64,000 bases of DNA. It comes from Xanthobacteraceae bacterium (GTDB lineage: Bacteria > Pseudomonadota > Alphaproteobacteria > Rhizobiales > Xanthobacteraceae). Position 1 is the stretch's first letter. Every line of letters begins with the position of its first letter. Under the pieces are notes generated by a model. It made no database searches and was not told the origin of the DNA. It saw nothing but the letters and a program-made list of their open reading frames with translations. Made by a program: the position numbers and the translations under genes. The stretch spans positions 1,162,628 through 1,226,627 of the forward strand of contig JAMLIK010000001.1 in the NCBI GenBank assembly GCA_023954195.1, written 5' to 3'. This document shows positions 34,132-43,731 of this stretch, piece by piece.

Positions 34132-35690
34132 CTAGGATGCCGGGCTTCGAGCTGCCTCGGCCCTGCGAAGGGCGGTAAGCTCCGTTTCGAGCGCGGCGAT
34201 GCGCACATCCTTGGGATTGAGCATGAACTGAGTCTGCAAGTTCGGTCCCTGCATCTTCACGCGCGCGCCCGCGTTGACGCCGTAGACCTCGGCCGGGTCG
34301 TCCCAGCATCCCATGAAAGGCACATCCGCCGGCGGCTCGGGGGTCGTCCACGTCTTGACGAACTCGTCATAGCGCACGCCGCGCGCCTTGCGCGCCTCGC
34401 ATTCGTCCGCGCGGGCTTTCGCGGTTGCGGCCGCATCGACCATGTGGGTATCCGGGTCGAACACGACCTTGTAGATGTCGCGCGCCGTCGCCTCGGAGAT
34501 GAGATCTTCCTCGATGTCCGTCATCACTGCGGCCGGGTCGCGCTGCAACACATCGCCATATCCGCCTCCCGCGCCCTGGCACATCATGTACAACTCGCCG
34601 GGAGCGGCAAGCTCGAACGTCATGCCCATGCTCTGGGTGACGTAAGTCGCCTCGGGAAAGGGCTGCGAGTTCATCAATTCGATGATGTCGAACTTGAACT
34701 TGTCCGGGTTCGTCTTCAACGTGTCGAACACGTTGAAGTTTTTGATCTTGCACAGCGGGTAGGTGGGCGAGGCGTAGCCGCCGAACAACGGTTGCGACGA
34801 CGGGAACAAGGAGCCGGAGCATCCGGTCATGAAACCCCACAGCCCGGAATGACGGTAGGTGTGAATCTGCTCGTAACCGAGGCCGCTGCGCTGCTTGCCG
34901 AAGCCCACGCGGTCCCGCGACAGGGTGAAGGCGCCGAGGCGCACGATCGGCAGATCCTCCTCCATCAGTTCGATCTCGCCGAGATCGCAGTGCGCGGCGA
35001 ACGGCGGCGACACCGAATGCTCGCCATCGCGATGCGCGCGGCCGCCCTGGCCCATTCCGTTGATGTCGGCGCAGAAGTTGCCGACATATTCGCGGTGCTG
35101 GGTCAGGCCGCCATAGATCAGCGAAGCCGGCTGGTCGTATTGCGGCGCGACGATGGCGGTGTAACGGTGCGGCAGGCCATAGTTGAACTTGGCCATCGGG
35201 ATGCATGCGATGGTCATCGTCTTGAACAATGGAATGAGGCTCATCGCCTGCGGCGTATCGAACGAGCCATTGATTAGCGAGTTTTCGTCGAAAAGGAAGT
35301 CGAATGGCGTGAACACCGCCATGGTGAACGGCAGATCCGGCCAGATGTTCTGCATGTACCCCGTAAACAGCATGGTCTTGAACGATGCTTTCGTGGTGTT
35401 GATCGAGCGGTTGAGCAGCTCGGGCGAACTGCCGCGCATGTCCACCAGCATGCGATCGCCCTTGACCGTGATGGCCATGTTGAGCTTGAGCAGGACGTCC
35501 TCGCGCAGCGTCGAATCCGCGAAGCTCACCGTGCGCATGGTGCCGTCCGGCAGCTCACGGATGCGGCGGTGCACTTCCTCGACCACGTCCTCGATATGCT
35601 TGCGCAAGGTGAGGATAAGCGCTTCCTCGCCGTGCTCCTCAAGGAGGGCGAGGATACGTTCGCGCAGGCGCTGCCCCGGCCGAAACGCTC
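34132..35690 (-). pseudogene. 5'-truncated hydantoinase B / acetone-carboxylase alpha-type subunit
   Basis: About 520 residues of a HyuB/AcxB-type subunit. It starts abruptly at RLRERILALLEEHGEEA, without the first ~200 family residues, and then runs well (LPDGTMRTVSF; VDMRGSSPELLNRSINTT; FNYGLPHRYTAIVAPQYD; GQGGRAHRDGEHSVSPPF) to a proper stop at 34132. The C-terminal half is intact with NVFDTLKTNPDKFKF. The upstream frame is out of phase with the hyuA-like fragment before it, so no normal start remains. The order (A fragment, B, second A) is not that of a working carboxylase operon. Confidence 0.8.
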
Positions 35691-36215
35691 GCCATAGCGC
35701 GTATGGAACAGGTCGATCAGGTGCAACACGTGTTCCGGCCGTTCGAGGCGATTGACGTCGGCCACCACCGCGGTCTCGACGCGCTGGTTGCCGTAACGCA
35801 TATCCAGTTCGAGCCGGTATTCGATCATGCTGCTGACGATGGCGCGCATCGCCCACCTGCGCGGCGCGACGAAGGCGATCCGTTGCAACAAAACACTGGC
35901 TTCATCCATCGAGGCAAACGGGCGCTTCGCCTCGTCGTCGCTGACGGGCTCGACCAGGGATTCCACAGCTTGAACCAGAATTCGAATGAACTCCGATGGG
36001 TCCGCCGCCCGCGCATCCATGCGCGCCCAGGCAACGCGGCCTCCCTCGGCGGCCCAGACATCGCAGTACTGCCGCAGCAACGTCGTCTTGCCGAAACCGG
36101 CCGGAGCCTGGATCACGACCACTTTTCGATCGCCGTACTCCCGCAGCAACGCCAATATGCGCCTGCGCAGCACGACGGAATTCGTTTTGATGACGGGGGG
36201 ATGATCGAGATCCAT
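35691..36215 (-). pseudogene. Chimera of a LuxR/MalT-type ATPase N-terminus and a HyuA C-terminal fragment
   Basis: The first ~90 residues are the start of a MalT/LAL-type LuxR regulator (MDLDHPPVIKTNSVVLRRR, Walker A APAGFGKTTLLRQY near residue 38, then VAWARMDARAADPSEFIRIL). The frame then runs into a different protein with EYRLELDMRYGNQRVETAVV and LIDLFHTRYGERFG, which resembles the C-terminal region of hydantoinase A/acetone carboxylase beta subunits. After YGERFG the frame goes into nonsense while the HyuB frame opens. This is a deletion or recombination junction inside a decayed carboxylase locus. Neither half should function. Confidence 0.7.
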
Positions 36216-36787
36216 GAACTCACATCCATCTTCATTCCCGGTGCGTGTCCCGATCGAGGCGGAGACGATGCGGGCTGTGCTGCCGTCTCGGCTTCATGCA
36301 CCGCTATGAAAAGTCGGCTGCGTGGCGGCCAGGATGTCCGCTTGAATTCGTGTCACGGCGAGCCGCCCGTCGATGCATCCGCGGCAAGCGATTGCCGGCA
36401 GCCCTCCCCGTTCGTGCCCGAGTGTTTGCCTTTTGCAACCGCGCCGCCCCACCCTTTCGGGCGGGAAATTCCTCGCCATCCGACAAATTCGGGCCCTTCT
36501 TCATCTCACGTGCCCGCAAAGGCGGGGGCGAAAGCTTTCGGATTCATAGCAGCTCAATAATGCGCGCCGGGGCTTTCGCGGTGATCGTACAACGCCGGTC
36601 TGCGCCGGCCGTGCGTGCGGCCTCGTCGCGGGCGACTTGCGAGGCATTGACCACGCCGCACCAGCCGCCAGGGTTCACCGCCTGCGTCATCGTGACGCCG
36701 CCATTCGACCTATGACAACTGCCGCAACCGCGCCTTTCTCATTAATCGCCATACCCGTTCGTCGTTCGGTACGGCGCTTGCGGCAGG
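36216..36787. other. Gene-poor stretch between the decayed carboxylase locus and phage portal remnant
   Basis: No confident gene is visible. One 48-codon minus-strand frame (36544-36690, listed separately) has a plausible composition. The rest has inconsistent frame use and is probably the scar around the boundary of a mobile island. Confidence 0.5.
36544..36690 (-). CDS. Possible small ORF, 48 residues
   Basis: It begins MTQAVNPGGWCGVVNAS and ends APARIIELL before TGA. There is no clear ribosome binding site and no family I recognise. The open frame extends about 15 codons upstream (RGCGSCHRSNGGVT) to a TGA, so it may instead be the tail of a lost phage gene. It reads in the same direction as the portal gene upstream of it. 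Confidence 0.25.
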   Translation of the reverse strand: MTQAVNPGGWCGVVNASQVARDEAARTAGADRRCTITAKAPARIIELL

Positions 36788-37951
36788 TTAATACAATGAA
36801 TTAAGATTCAAATTGTGCGGCAAAATCATCAGCCTTTCAAGCGCGACGATCGGAATGCGCTCGGCATCTCGGCCGCCTGTCTCACGGTTGCGCCCGCCAG
36901 CTTCGCCTTGAAGAACGGCGCGAGCACCGACACCGCCTCGTCGACAGACGCCTTCCCAGCGGCTCAACCACGGTTGCAAGCTGTAGGTCAAAAACTGCTG
37001 ACCGCCCGTTTCGGCGTTGGCCCAAGTTTGGCGGCTGTAATCCATCAACAGCACGGGAGGGACGCGAAGAACGCGCGCGATCTCAGTGATGGCGAATTGC
37101 CAGATTTCGAGATATTGCGCATCGACTGACGAGAACGCGAGCGGTTGAAACTCGCCGCCTTCTTCGAGAACGGCCGTGCCGCCGCTGTTGTCGCCTGCTG
37201 TTGCGCCTTTCCAGCTTGCGGCCATCTTTGCCGCCGCCGTATCTCCGAGGCGGTTCGGAAATTTGAGGATGCCGGACGGCCTGCCGCCGTTGGCGAACAG
37301 CTTGTTCGCGTAGCGGTTCAGCACGATCAGGATCGCGATGGCGTCACGCGCTTCAAGCAACACGCTCTTTCCGCTTACGGCGTCCGTGGAGAGCGTCGAG
37401 GGTGCTCGCAGGTGGATCACCTCGCGGAAAGAAAATAAACGAGCCTGTGAGCCGCTGTGTGGCGTGTAGCGGTATTCCGGTTCTCCGGTGATGGCGTTGA
37501 TTGCAATGCTGACGGCTTGCGGGTGAAGGCGGTGGAGTTCGCGGGGCTGGTCCGCGCCGTCCTTCACGATCAGCGCGAAGCCGTTGCCGTAGCAAATCGC
37601 GTCGGCGGTCATCAGGTCGCGCAGTTGCGGGCCGCGCGTCCATTCGTTCGCATCGCCGTTGAGAAGCTGAAAGGCCGGATGATCGGTCAGCTTCTCGCGG
37701 CTGCCGTCGTCAAGGCGACGATACAGGTTCAACGGCAGGATCGACGTCGTTTCGCTGATGGCTGCCGTGCCCGCCCTAACAGCCGGAACCGTTAGGGCGC
37801 TCGCCACGCTGACGGTGACGCCAGATGACGAGGGCACGACGCCGAACAGATTGAGCAACCAGCTATCGGGGCTGGCAAGCGAACGAACTTCGCCAGCCTG
37901 TTCATCCGAGGTCTGTCGAGTTTCGAACTTTTTGTGCTTGCGCTTGCCCAT
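36788..37951 (-). pseudogene. Phage portal protein (HK97 type), frameshifted C-terminus
   Basis: The first ~330 residues are a good HK97-family portal (SWLLNLFGV, TSILPLNLYRR, DLMTADAICYGNGFALIVKD, LRAPSTLSTDAVSGKSVL, AITEIARVLRVPPVLLMDYS, QTWANAETGGQQFLTYSLQPWLSRWE). After SRWEG near 36960 the sequence turns into an Arg/Gly-rich nonsense tail. In the +1 frame a different tail opens (KASVDEAVSVLAPFFKAKL and on to SSRLKG). The portal is thus shifted or fused to an unrelated phage fragment, and no terminase, protease or capsid genes accompany it. It is a prophage remnant. Confidence 0.78.
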
Positions 37952-38081
37952 GCCACGTCGCGGTCAGTGATCGTGGCGGTTCAGATTTCACACGGCGGTC
38001 AGTCTGTCACCAAGAGCGAGGCGGGGCGGATCGTGGATCGATCCGGGGCGTTCGTATTCTCGCGGTTGGTGTGGGCTGCGG

Positions 38082-38291
38082 TTTGACGATTAGTAAACGT
38101 CAAAGGGCTTGACGTTTAGGATTTGGGTTCTTTCTTTTTCTTCGGGAGAGGATGGGAGGTTTGCAATATGCGAAGCGCAGCGGAGCATGGTGCCCTAGTC
38201 AGATTTTAATCTGACTAGGAAGTCTCTCCGATCTAATTCTCTCTCCGATCAATAATAAACGTCAGGGACTTTGACGATTATTAAACGTCAA
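38082..38291. repeat. Cluster of TTGACGTTTA-type half-sites flanking a palindrome
   Basis: A 22-base unit TTTGACGATTAGTAAACGTC (continuing AA) occurs at 38082-38103 and, with one difference, at 38270-38291. Extra half-sites lie at 38109-38118 (TTGACGTTTA) and about 38257-38265 (TAAACGTCA). A perfect palindrome (38194-38219) lies between. The arrangement is AT-richer than the surroundings and lies upstream of the portal remnant. It could be iterons of a replication origin, a partition site or multiple repressor operators of the island. Confidence 0.6.
38194..38219. repeat. Perfect 26-bp palindrome
   Basis: CCTAGTCAGATT-TT-AATCTGACTAGG, with 12-base perfect arms and a 2-base centre. It has no U-rich tail, so a protein-binding site is more likely than a terminator. 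It lies in the 347-base gene-free gap between the portal remnant and the hypothetical gene at 38299. Confidence 0.75.
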
Positions 38292-38298
38292 GATTTGG

Positions 38299-38844
38299 CT
38301 ATTTTTGATCGAGCAAAGAGAGGCCGTTTTGCTCATGAATTTTGATCTCGTAACCTGCTTCCGCGAGCGCGGAATGAAGGGCTGGTTGATCCAGCGAAAC
38401 CCACAATTTTTTATCCTTGCCCCGGCCCCAAGCATGAATTTCCACGTAGGCTTGGCCGTGCTTCCGGAGCAGCGGCAGCGCGTAGTTGACAAATTCGGAC
38501 CAGCCCAGCCCCGATGAAGTCGCCCATTCTTCGCGGGGCATGGCGAGCCATTCCTTGCCATGCCGCGTGAGCTTCGGATTGATGGCCCGCCACAAAAAGG
38601 TGATCCGATAGAGAAACTGGCCTGCCCGGATGTCACCGCCCGCAGCGATCCGGCAGCGCGCTAGTTCGCTCGGGGCGCTGAGTCGGGATTTGGTTTTCTT
38701 CGCTTCCTTGGCCTTTGCCGTGATCTTGGCGGCAACCTTCTGCTGGGTGGTCGTGGTCTTGGCGGTCTTCGCCTTGGTCTGCCCCTTCTCAAGGATGGCC
38801 TTCATTTCGGCCTTGGCCTTCGGGGATTTGATGATGATGCTCAT
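38299..38844 (-). CDS. Hypothetical protein with lysine-rich N-terminus (mobile island)
   Basis: A 181-residue protein I do not recognise. Residues 1-55 are very rich in Lys, Ala and Thr (KAKTAKTTTTQQKVAAKITA), resembling a disordered nucleic-acid-binding tail. The remainder is globular with several Trp residues (TFLWRAINPKLTRHGKEWLA; GWSEFVNYALPLLRKHGQAY; ALAEAGYEIKIHEQNG). Its location between a phage remnant and an integrase suggests a role in the mobile island, for example replication or DNA binding, but there is no direct evidence. Confidence 0.6.
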   Translation of the reverse strand: MSIIIKSPKAKAEMKAILEKGQTKAKTAKTTTTQQKVAAKITAKAKEAKKTKSRLSAPSELARCRIAAGGDIRAGQFLYRITFLWRAINPKLTRHGKEWLAMPREEWATSSGLGWSEFVNYALPLLRKHGQAYVEIHAWGRGKDKKLWVSLDQPALHSALAEAGYEIKIHEQNGLSLLDQK

Positions 38845-38951
38845 GACTGCTGCCCCGACGCAAAACGGGTAGCCAACGGCGTAAATTCGCTTTTTCGATC
38901 AAAGGGCCGGATTTGACAGGTTAGCCAAACCAACGCATTGAAGTTGCTGGA

Positions 38952-40184
38952 TTGTGCTGGGACTGCCGGGCCCACCAGCGAAATCAGAGATTTATTGCGC
39001 CCGTTGGCTGCCGCGCGTGCCTGCCGCCCCGGTTATCGCCCCAGAAACGATTCCGCTTTCGGTTGGCTTTCGTTCCGTCTTCGAAGGCGCCCGCCACCCC
39101 ACCATATGGACCTTACGACGGCAAGCCTCCGAAACATCTTCACGTCTATAACGACAGGCACGGGCGGCAGCGCATCTATTTCCGGCGTGGCGGTCAGTCT
39201 CGCGTTGTCCTGCCCGGCCCGCTCTACAGCGAACAATTCTGGACCGCCTACCACAAGGCCAAGGAAGGCGTTCCCGCAGAACCGCCGTCTATCGGTGCCG
39301 AACGTACCAAGGCGGGCACCATGGGCGCGCTGATCGCGCAATACTACAAGTCCGCCGCGTTCACCGGATTGGCGGACGCGACCCGCAGCACCTACCGCAA
39401 CCAGCTTGAAGCGTTCCGCGTCAAGCACGGTGACAAGCCGGTGGCCGCGATCAAGACTTCCCACATTGATGCGATCTTGGGCGAGATCGCAGGAAAATCG
39501 ACGGCGCAAGCCCACAAGCTCCGCAAGCGCCTTTTGATGCTGATGGCCTTGGCGGTGAAGTGGGAATATCGGGCCGATAACCCCATGCTGACCGCGAGCA
39601 AGGTGAAGCACAAGGAAATCGGCTATCGGACATGGACCGAAGACGACATCGCCGCATTCCGCAAACGCTGGGCCAAGAACACCCCACAGCGCATCGCCTT
39701 GGAAGTCCTGTTGCATACCGGCTTGCGCCGCTCCGATGCCGTCAAGCTGGGCCGTCAGCATTTGCAGGACGGCGCATTCGCCATCAGCACCAAGAAAAGC
39801 GGAATGACGGTCAGCCTCAACATCCCGCTTCATCCGACCTTGAAGGCGCACCTTGCCTCCCTGCCGAAGGATCGCTTGACCTACATCGCCACGCAAACCG
39901 GCGTAGGACGCTCAGAGAAGGCGTTCACGAACTGGATCATCGAAGCCGCAAGGGAAGCGGGCTTGCCGCCTCATAGCTCCCCGCACGGCCTTCGCAAGGC
40001 CACTTGCCGCCGCCTCGCGGAAGCCGGTTGTTCGACCGCTCAAATCATGGCGATTACCGGACAAAGCCTGTCCGTGGTTGAACGCTATATCCGCGACTTC
40101 AATCGCAAGATGCTGGCGCAATCGGCCATGGCTTCAATCAAGGACAAGATCGGTGGAAACAAATCCAAAACCAAAACTGGCTAA
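38952..40184 (+). CDS. int: Tyrosine recombinase / phage-type integrase
   Basis: A tyrosine recombinase of up to 410 residues that integrates or excises the adjoining island. The SAM-like arm domain includes LADATRSTYRNQLEAFRVKH. The catalytic residues are visible: Arg in LLHTGLRRSDAVKL, HxxR in SPHGLRKATCRRLAEAG, and the nucleophilic Tyr in SLSVVERYIRDF. The TTG at 38952 is the longest start; residues before PPYGPYDGKPPKHLHVY may be untranslated, and TTG 39063 is an alternative. The stop is only 66 bases from the 3' end of tRNA-Ile, the usual place for tRNA-targeting integrases. Confidence 0.88.
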   Translation: MCWDCRAHQRNQRFIAPVGCRACLPPRLSPQKRFRFRLAFVPSSKAPATPPYGPYDGKPPKHLHVYNDRHGRQRIYFRRGGQSRVVLPGPLYSEQFWTAYHKAKEGVPAEPPSIGAERTKAGTMGALIAQYYKSAAFTGLADATRSTYRNQLEAFRVKHGDKPVAAIKTSHIDAILGEIAGKSTAQAHKLRKRLLMLMALAVKWEYRADNPMLTASKVKHKEIGYRTWTEDDIAAFRKRWAKNTPQRIALEVLLHTGLRRSDAVKLGRQHLQDGAFAISTKKSGMTVSLNIPLHPTLKAHLASLPKDRLTYIATQTGVGRSEKAFTNWIIEAAREAGLPPHSSPHGLRKATCRRLAEAGCSTAQIMAITGQSLSVVERYIRDFNRKMLAQSAMASIKDKIGGNKSKTKTG

Positions 40185-40249
40185 CCTCAAAACCCGGTTA
40201 GCCAAAATCGCTGATAAGTCATTGAATTTTCTTATGTGGGAAATGCGTA

Positions 40250-40325
40250 TGGTGGGCCCGGCAGGACTCGAACCTGCAACCAGACCGTTATGAGCGGCCG
40301 GCTCTAACCATTGAGCTACAGGCCC
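40250..40325 (-). tRNA. tRNA-Ile (CAU anticodon, Ile2 type), probable integration target
   Basis: A 76-base cloverleaf on the minus strand: acceptor GGGCCTG / CGGGCCC, D-arm GCTC-AATGGTTA-GAGC, anticodon stem GGCCG / CGGTC with loop CTCATAA, T-arm GCAGG-TTCGAGT-CCTGC, and encoded CCA. The CAU anticodon with this body is like tRNA-Ile2, whose C34 is turned to lysidine by TilS; a Met tRNA is the alternative. The integrase gene abuts the 3' end. I could not find a second copy of the 3' segment in the window. Confidence 0.92.
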
Positions 40326-40592
40326 GGCCGGACGTCGCATCTGCAACCGGCGGCGGCGCAGGCATCCCTTACAATGCCGGATGCCGCGCGGCAATCGGCG
40401 GGCGCCGGATTTTGGCCGCCCCATGGGTCGACACGACAATGCCCCCGAGAACGCCGCCGGCGGCGGTCGTCCGCGCTTGCGGGCGCGTCGCGTCGGCGGC
40501 AGAACCGGCTTGTGCGATCGGCCGCCACGGCCGACAATCGCGGCCATAGGCGCGGGCGCGCGGCGCGCCCGCCATCGAGACAGGGAGTGAAC

Positions 40593-41720
40593 GTGACCGA
40601 CCCCGTGACAGCGCGTGATCCGCAGACCCAATCCGTGACGCAGCCGGCCAGCGGGCCGCTCAAGGGCGTGCGGATCGTCGAGTTCGCCGGCATCGGCCCC
40701 GGCCCGTTCGCCTGCATGATGCTGGCGGACATGGGCGCGGAGGTCGTCACCCTCGACCGCGTCGGCGCCAACAAGAACCTCAAGTCGGTGTCCGGGCGCG
40801 GCCGCAAAGTGGTCGAACTCGACCTCAAGAACAAGGCCGACGTCGCCCGCGCGCTCGATCTGCTCGGCCACGCCGACGCGCTGGTCGAAGGTTTTCGCCC
40901 CGGCGTGATGGAGCGGCTGGGGCTCGGCCCGGACGTGGTGCTGGCGCGCAACCCGCGCCTGGTCTACGGCCGCATGACCGGCTGGGGCCAGAGCGGCCCG
41001 CTCGCCAACGCCGCCGGCCACGACATCAACTACATCTCGATCACCGGCGCGCTGGCGGCGATCGGCGGCCCGGACAAGCCGGTGCCTCCGCTCAACCTGG
41101 TCGGCGACTTCGGCGGCGGCGCGCTCTATCTGGTGGTCGGCGTGCTGGCGGCGCTGGTGGAGGCCGGCCGATCCGGCAAGGGCCAGGTGGTGGACGCGGC
41201 GATGTGCGACGGCGCGGCCTCGCTGATGTCGATGTTCTTCGACTTCACCGCGATCGGCCGCTGGCGCGAGCAGCGCGACAGCAACATGCTGGACGGCGGC
41301 GCGCATTTTTATGGCGTCTACGAATGCAAGGACGGCCAATTCGTCTCGATCGGCTCGATCGAGCCGCAGTTCTACGCACTTCTGCGCAAACTGGCGGGGC
41401 TCGACGACGCCGCCTACGACGCCCAGATGGACCCCAAAAGCTGGCCGGCGCTGAAGGAGAAACTCGCGGCGGTGTTCAGGAGCAAGACCCGCGACGAGTG
41501 GTGCAAGATCATGGAAGGCTCCGACGTCTGCTTCGCGCCGGTGCTGACCATGAGCGAGGCGACGCGGCACCCGCACATGAGCGCGCGCGAGGTGTTCATC
41601 ACCCGCCACGGTATCCCGCAGCCCGCCCCCGCGCCGCGCTTCTCGCGCACGCCGTCGGCCGCGCGCGACGCGGTCACGGCCGACCTCGGCGATGTCGTGA
41701 AGGCATGGGGCGGGAGGTAA
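40593..41720 (+). CDS. CoA-transferase family III, alpha-methylacyl-CoA racemase type
   Basis: A 375-residue CaiB/BaiF-fold protein. The block [14 protein letters not shown] followed by [14 protein letters not shown], then [15 protein letters not shown] with the conserved aspartate, and [17 protein letters not shown] is the pattern of alpha-methylacyl-CoA racemases. These interconvert (2R)- and (2S)-methylacyl-CoA so that branched chains can enter beta-oxidation. The GTG at 40593 is chosen because CAGGGAG precedes it at 5 bases; the longer frame covers the tRNA and is not coding. It stands alone after the island. Confidence 0.88.
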   Translation: MTDPVTARDPQTQSVTQPASGPLKGVRIVEFAGIGPGPFACMMLADMGAEVVTLDRVGANKNLKSVSGRGRKVVELDLKNKADVARALDLLGHADALVEGFRPGVMERLGLGPDVVLARNPRLVYGRMTGWGQSGPLANAAGHDINYISITGALAAIGGPDKPVPPLNLVGDFGGGALYLVVGVLAALVEAGRSGKGQVVDAAMCDGAASLMSMFFDFTAIGRWREQRDSNMLDGGAHFYGVYECKDGQFVSIGSIEPQFYALLRKLAGLDDAAYDAQMDPKSWPALKEKLAAVFRSKTRDEWCKIMEGSDVCFAPVLTMSEATRHPHMSAREVFITRHGIPQPAPAPRFSRTPSAARDAVTADLGDVVKAWGGR

Positions 41721-41761
41721 GCGTCCACGCGAAACAGTCGCACGCAGGATCAGATAGTCTC

Positions 41762-41884
41762 GGCGGCGTCCCTGCGAAGGCAGGGACCCATACTCTCTGG
41801 CCTTCGTTATTTGTGCGACTTTGCCCGGCTCGATCGAGCCGAACCGCTGCGGCGTATGGGTCCCCGCCTGCGCGGGGACGACGG
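41762..41884. repeat. Long-hairpin intergenic repeat, family A copy 4
   Basis: The left arm is diverged (GTCCCTGCGAAGGCAGGGACCC) while the right arm is consensus (GGGTCCCCGCCTGCGCGGGGACGACGG). It lies between the convergent racemase and hpd genes. Confidence 0.8.
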
Positions 41885-41966
41885 TGATCGTGTTGCGTAT
41901 CCGTGCAATCGAGCGGGCACTTCGCGCCGGCCCGTAAATGGAGATGTCTTCCGCTGCTGGCGAAAC

Positions 41967-43085
<1,119 letters not shown>

Positions 43086-43218
43086 CTATAAATCTCCCTG
43101 GCGTGGCCTCTTGGAATGATTTCGGCCATTATCAGCCAATTTCCGCACAAAAGGCGTGCAATCAAAGGGGGTTTCCCTAAAAATGCGCACAAACCATGCG
43201 CTATTCGAGGATTCATGC
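43086..43218. promoter_or_regulatory. Divergent hpd/lrp control region
   Basis: A 133-base gap between two divergent starts. It contains two similar GCGCACAAA / CCGCACAAA elements about 45 bases apart and the local dyad GGGGGTTTCCC. Lrp-type regulators bind such gaps; no exact operator can be assigned. Confidence 0.4.
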
Positions 43219-43698
43219 ATGATCGATGTAGACGGTTTCGATCTCAGGATGCTGGCGGCGTTGCAGGACGACGGCCGGCTGACCAACCAGCAGCTTGCCG
43301 ACGCGGTGGGGCTGTCGGCCTCGCAATGCTCGCGCCGCCGCACCCGGCTGGAGGCGGACGGCATCGTCGCCGGCTATCACGCCGACCTCGCCGCCGAGCG
43401 GCTCGGCTTCAACGTGGTGGCGTTCGTCCACATCACGCTGGCCACCCACTCGCCGGACAACGCGAAACACTTCCGCGATCTGGTGCAGCGGGTCGACGAC
43501 GTGCAGGAAGCCTATTCGCTCACCGGCGACGCGGATTACCTGCTGAAGGTCATCCTGCGCGACCTGAAAAGCCTCTCGGACATCGTCAACAACGTGCTGA
43601 TGCCGCACCCGAGCGTCGCCCACGTGCGCTCGTCGATCGTGCTCGATCGCCTGAAGGCGACGACGAAATTGCCGCTGGGGAATATGAAGGCGGGATAG
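43219..43698 (+). CDS. Lrp/AsnC-family regulator, probable regulator of hpd
   Basis: A 159-residue regulator with an N-terminal helix-turn-helix (LDDRGRLTNQQ-like segment with AVGLSASQCSRRRTRLEADG at about residues 27-46) and a C-terminal RAM ligand-binding domain (VQEAYSLTGDADYLLKVI near residue 95). The ATG at 43219 follows CGAGGA; the upstream in-frame ATGs have no ribosome binding site. Divergence from hpd suggests it senses tyrosine, phenylalanine or a derivative. Confidence 0.88.
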   Translation: MIDVDGFDLRMLAALQDDGRLTNQQLADAVGLSASQCSRRRTRLEADGIVAGYHADLAAERLGFNVVAFVHITLATHSPDNAKHFRDLVQRVDDVQEAYSLTGDADYLLKVILRDLKSLSDIVNNVLMPHPSVAHVRSSIVLDRLKATTKLPLGNMKAG

Positions 43699-43731
43699 AC
43701 AGGCATGATATTTTTCGTCATTGCGCGTCCC

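Noticed and set aside
35526..36215. A 229-residue LuxR-type regulator
   Set aside because: Only the first ~90 residues match a LuxR/MalT ATPase. The rest is a hydantoinase A fragment and then out-of-frame sequence, and there is no DNA-binding domain.
36245..36715. A 156-codon plus-strand frame between the carboxylase remnants and the portal gene
   Set aside because: No start with a ribosome binding site, mixed composition, and no recognisable pattern; I treat it as non-coding.
40311..40592. N-terminal extension of the CoA-transferase overlapping the tRNA
   Set aside because: The segment is Arg-rich, overlaps the tRNA, and lies before a GTG with a good ribosome binding site at 40593.
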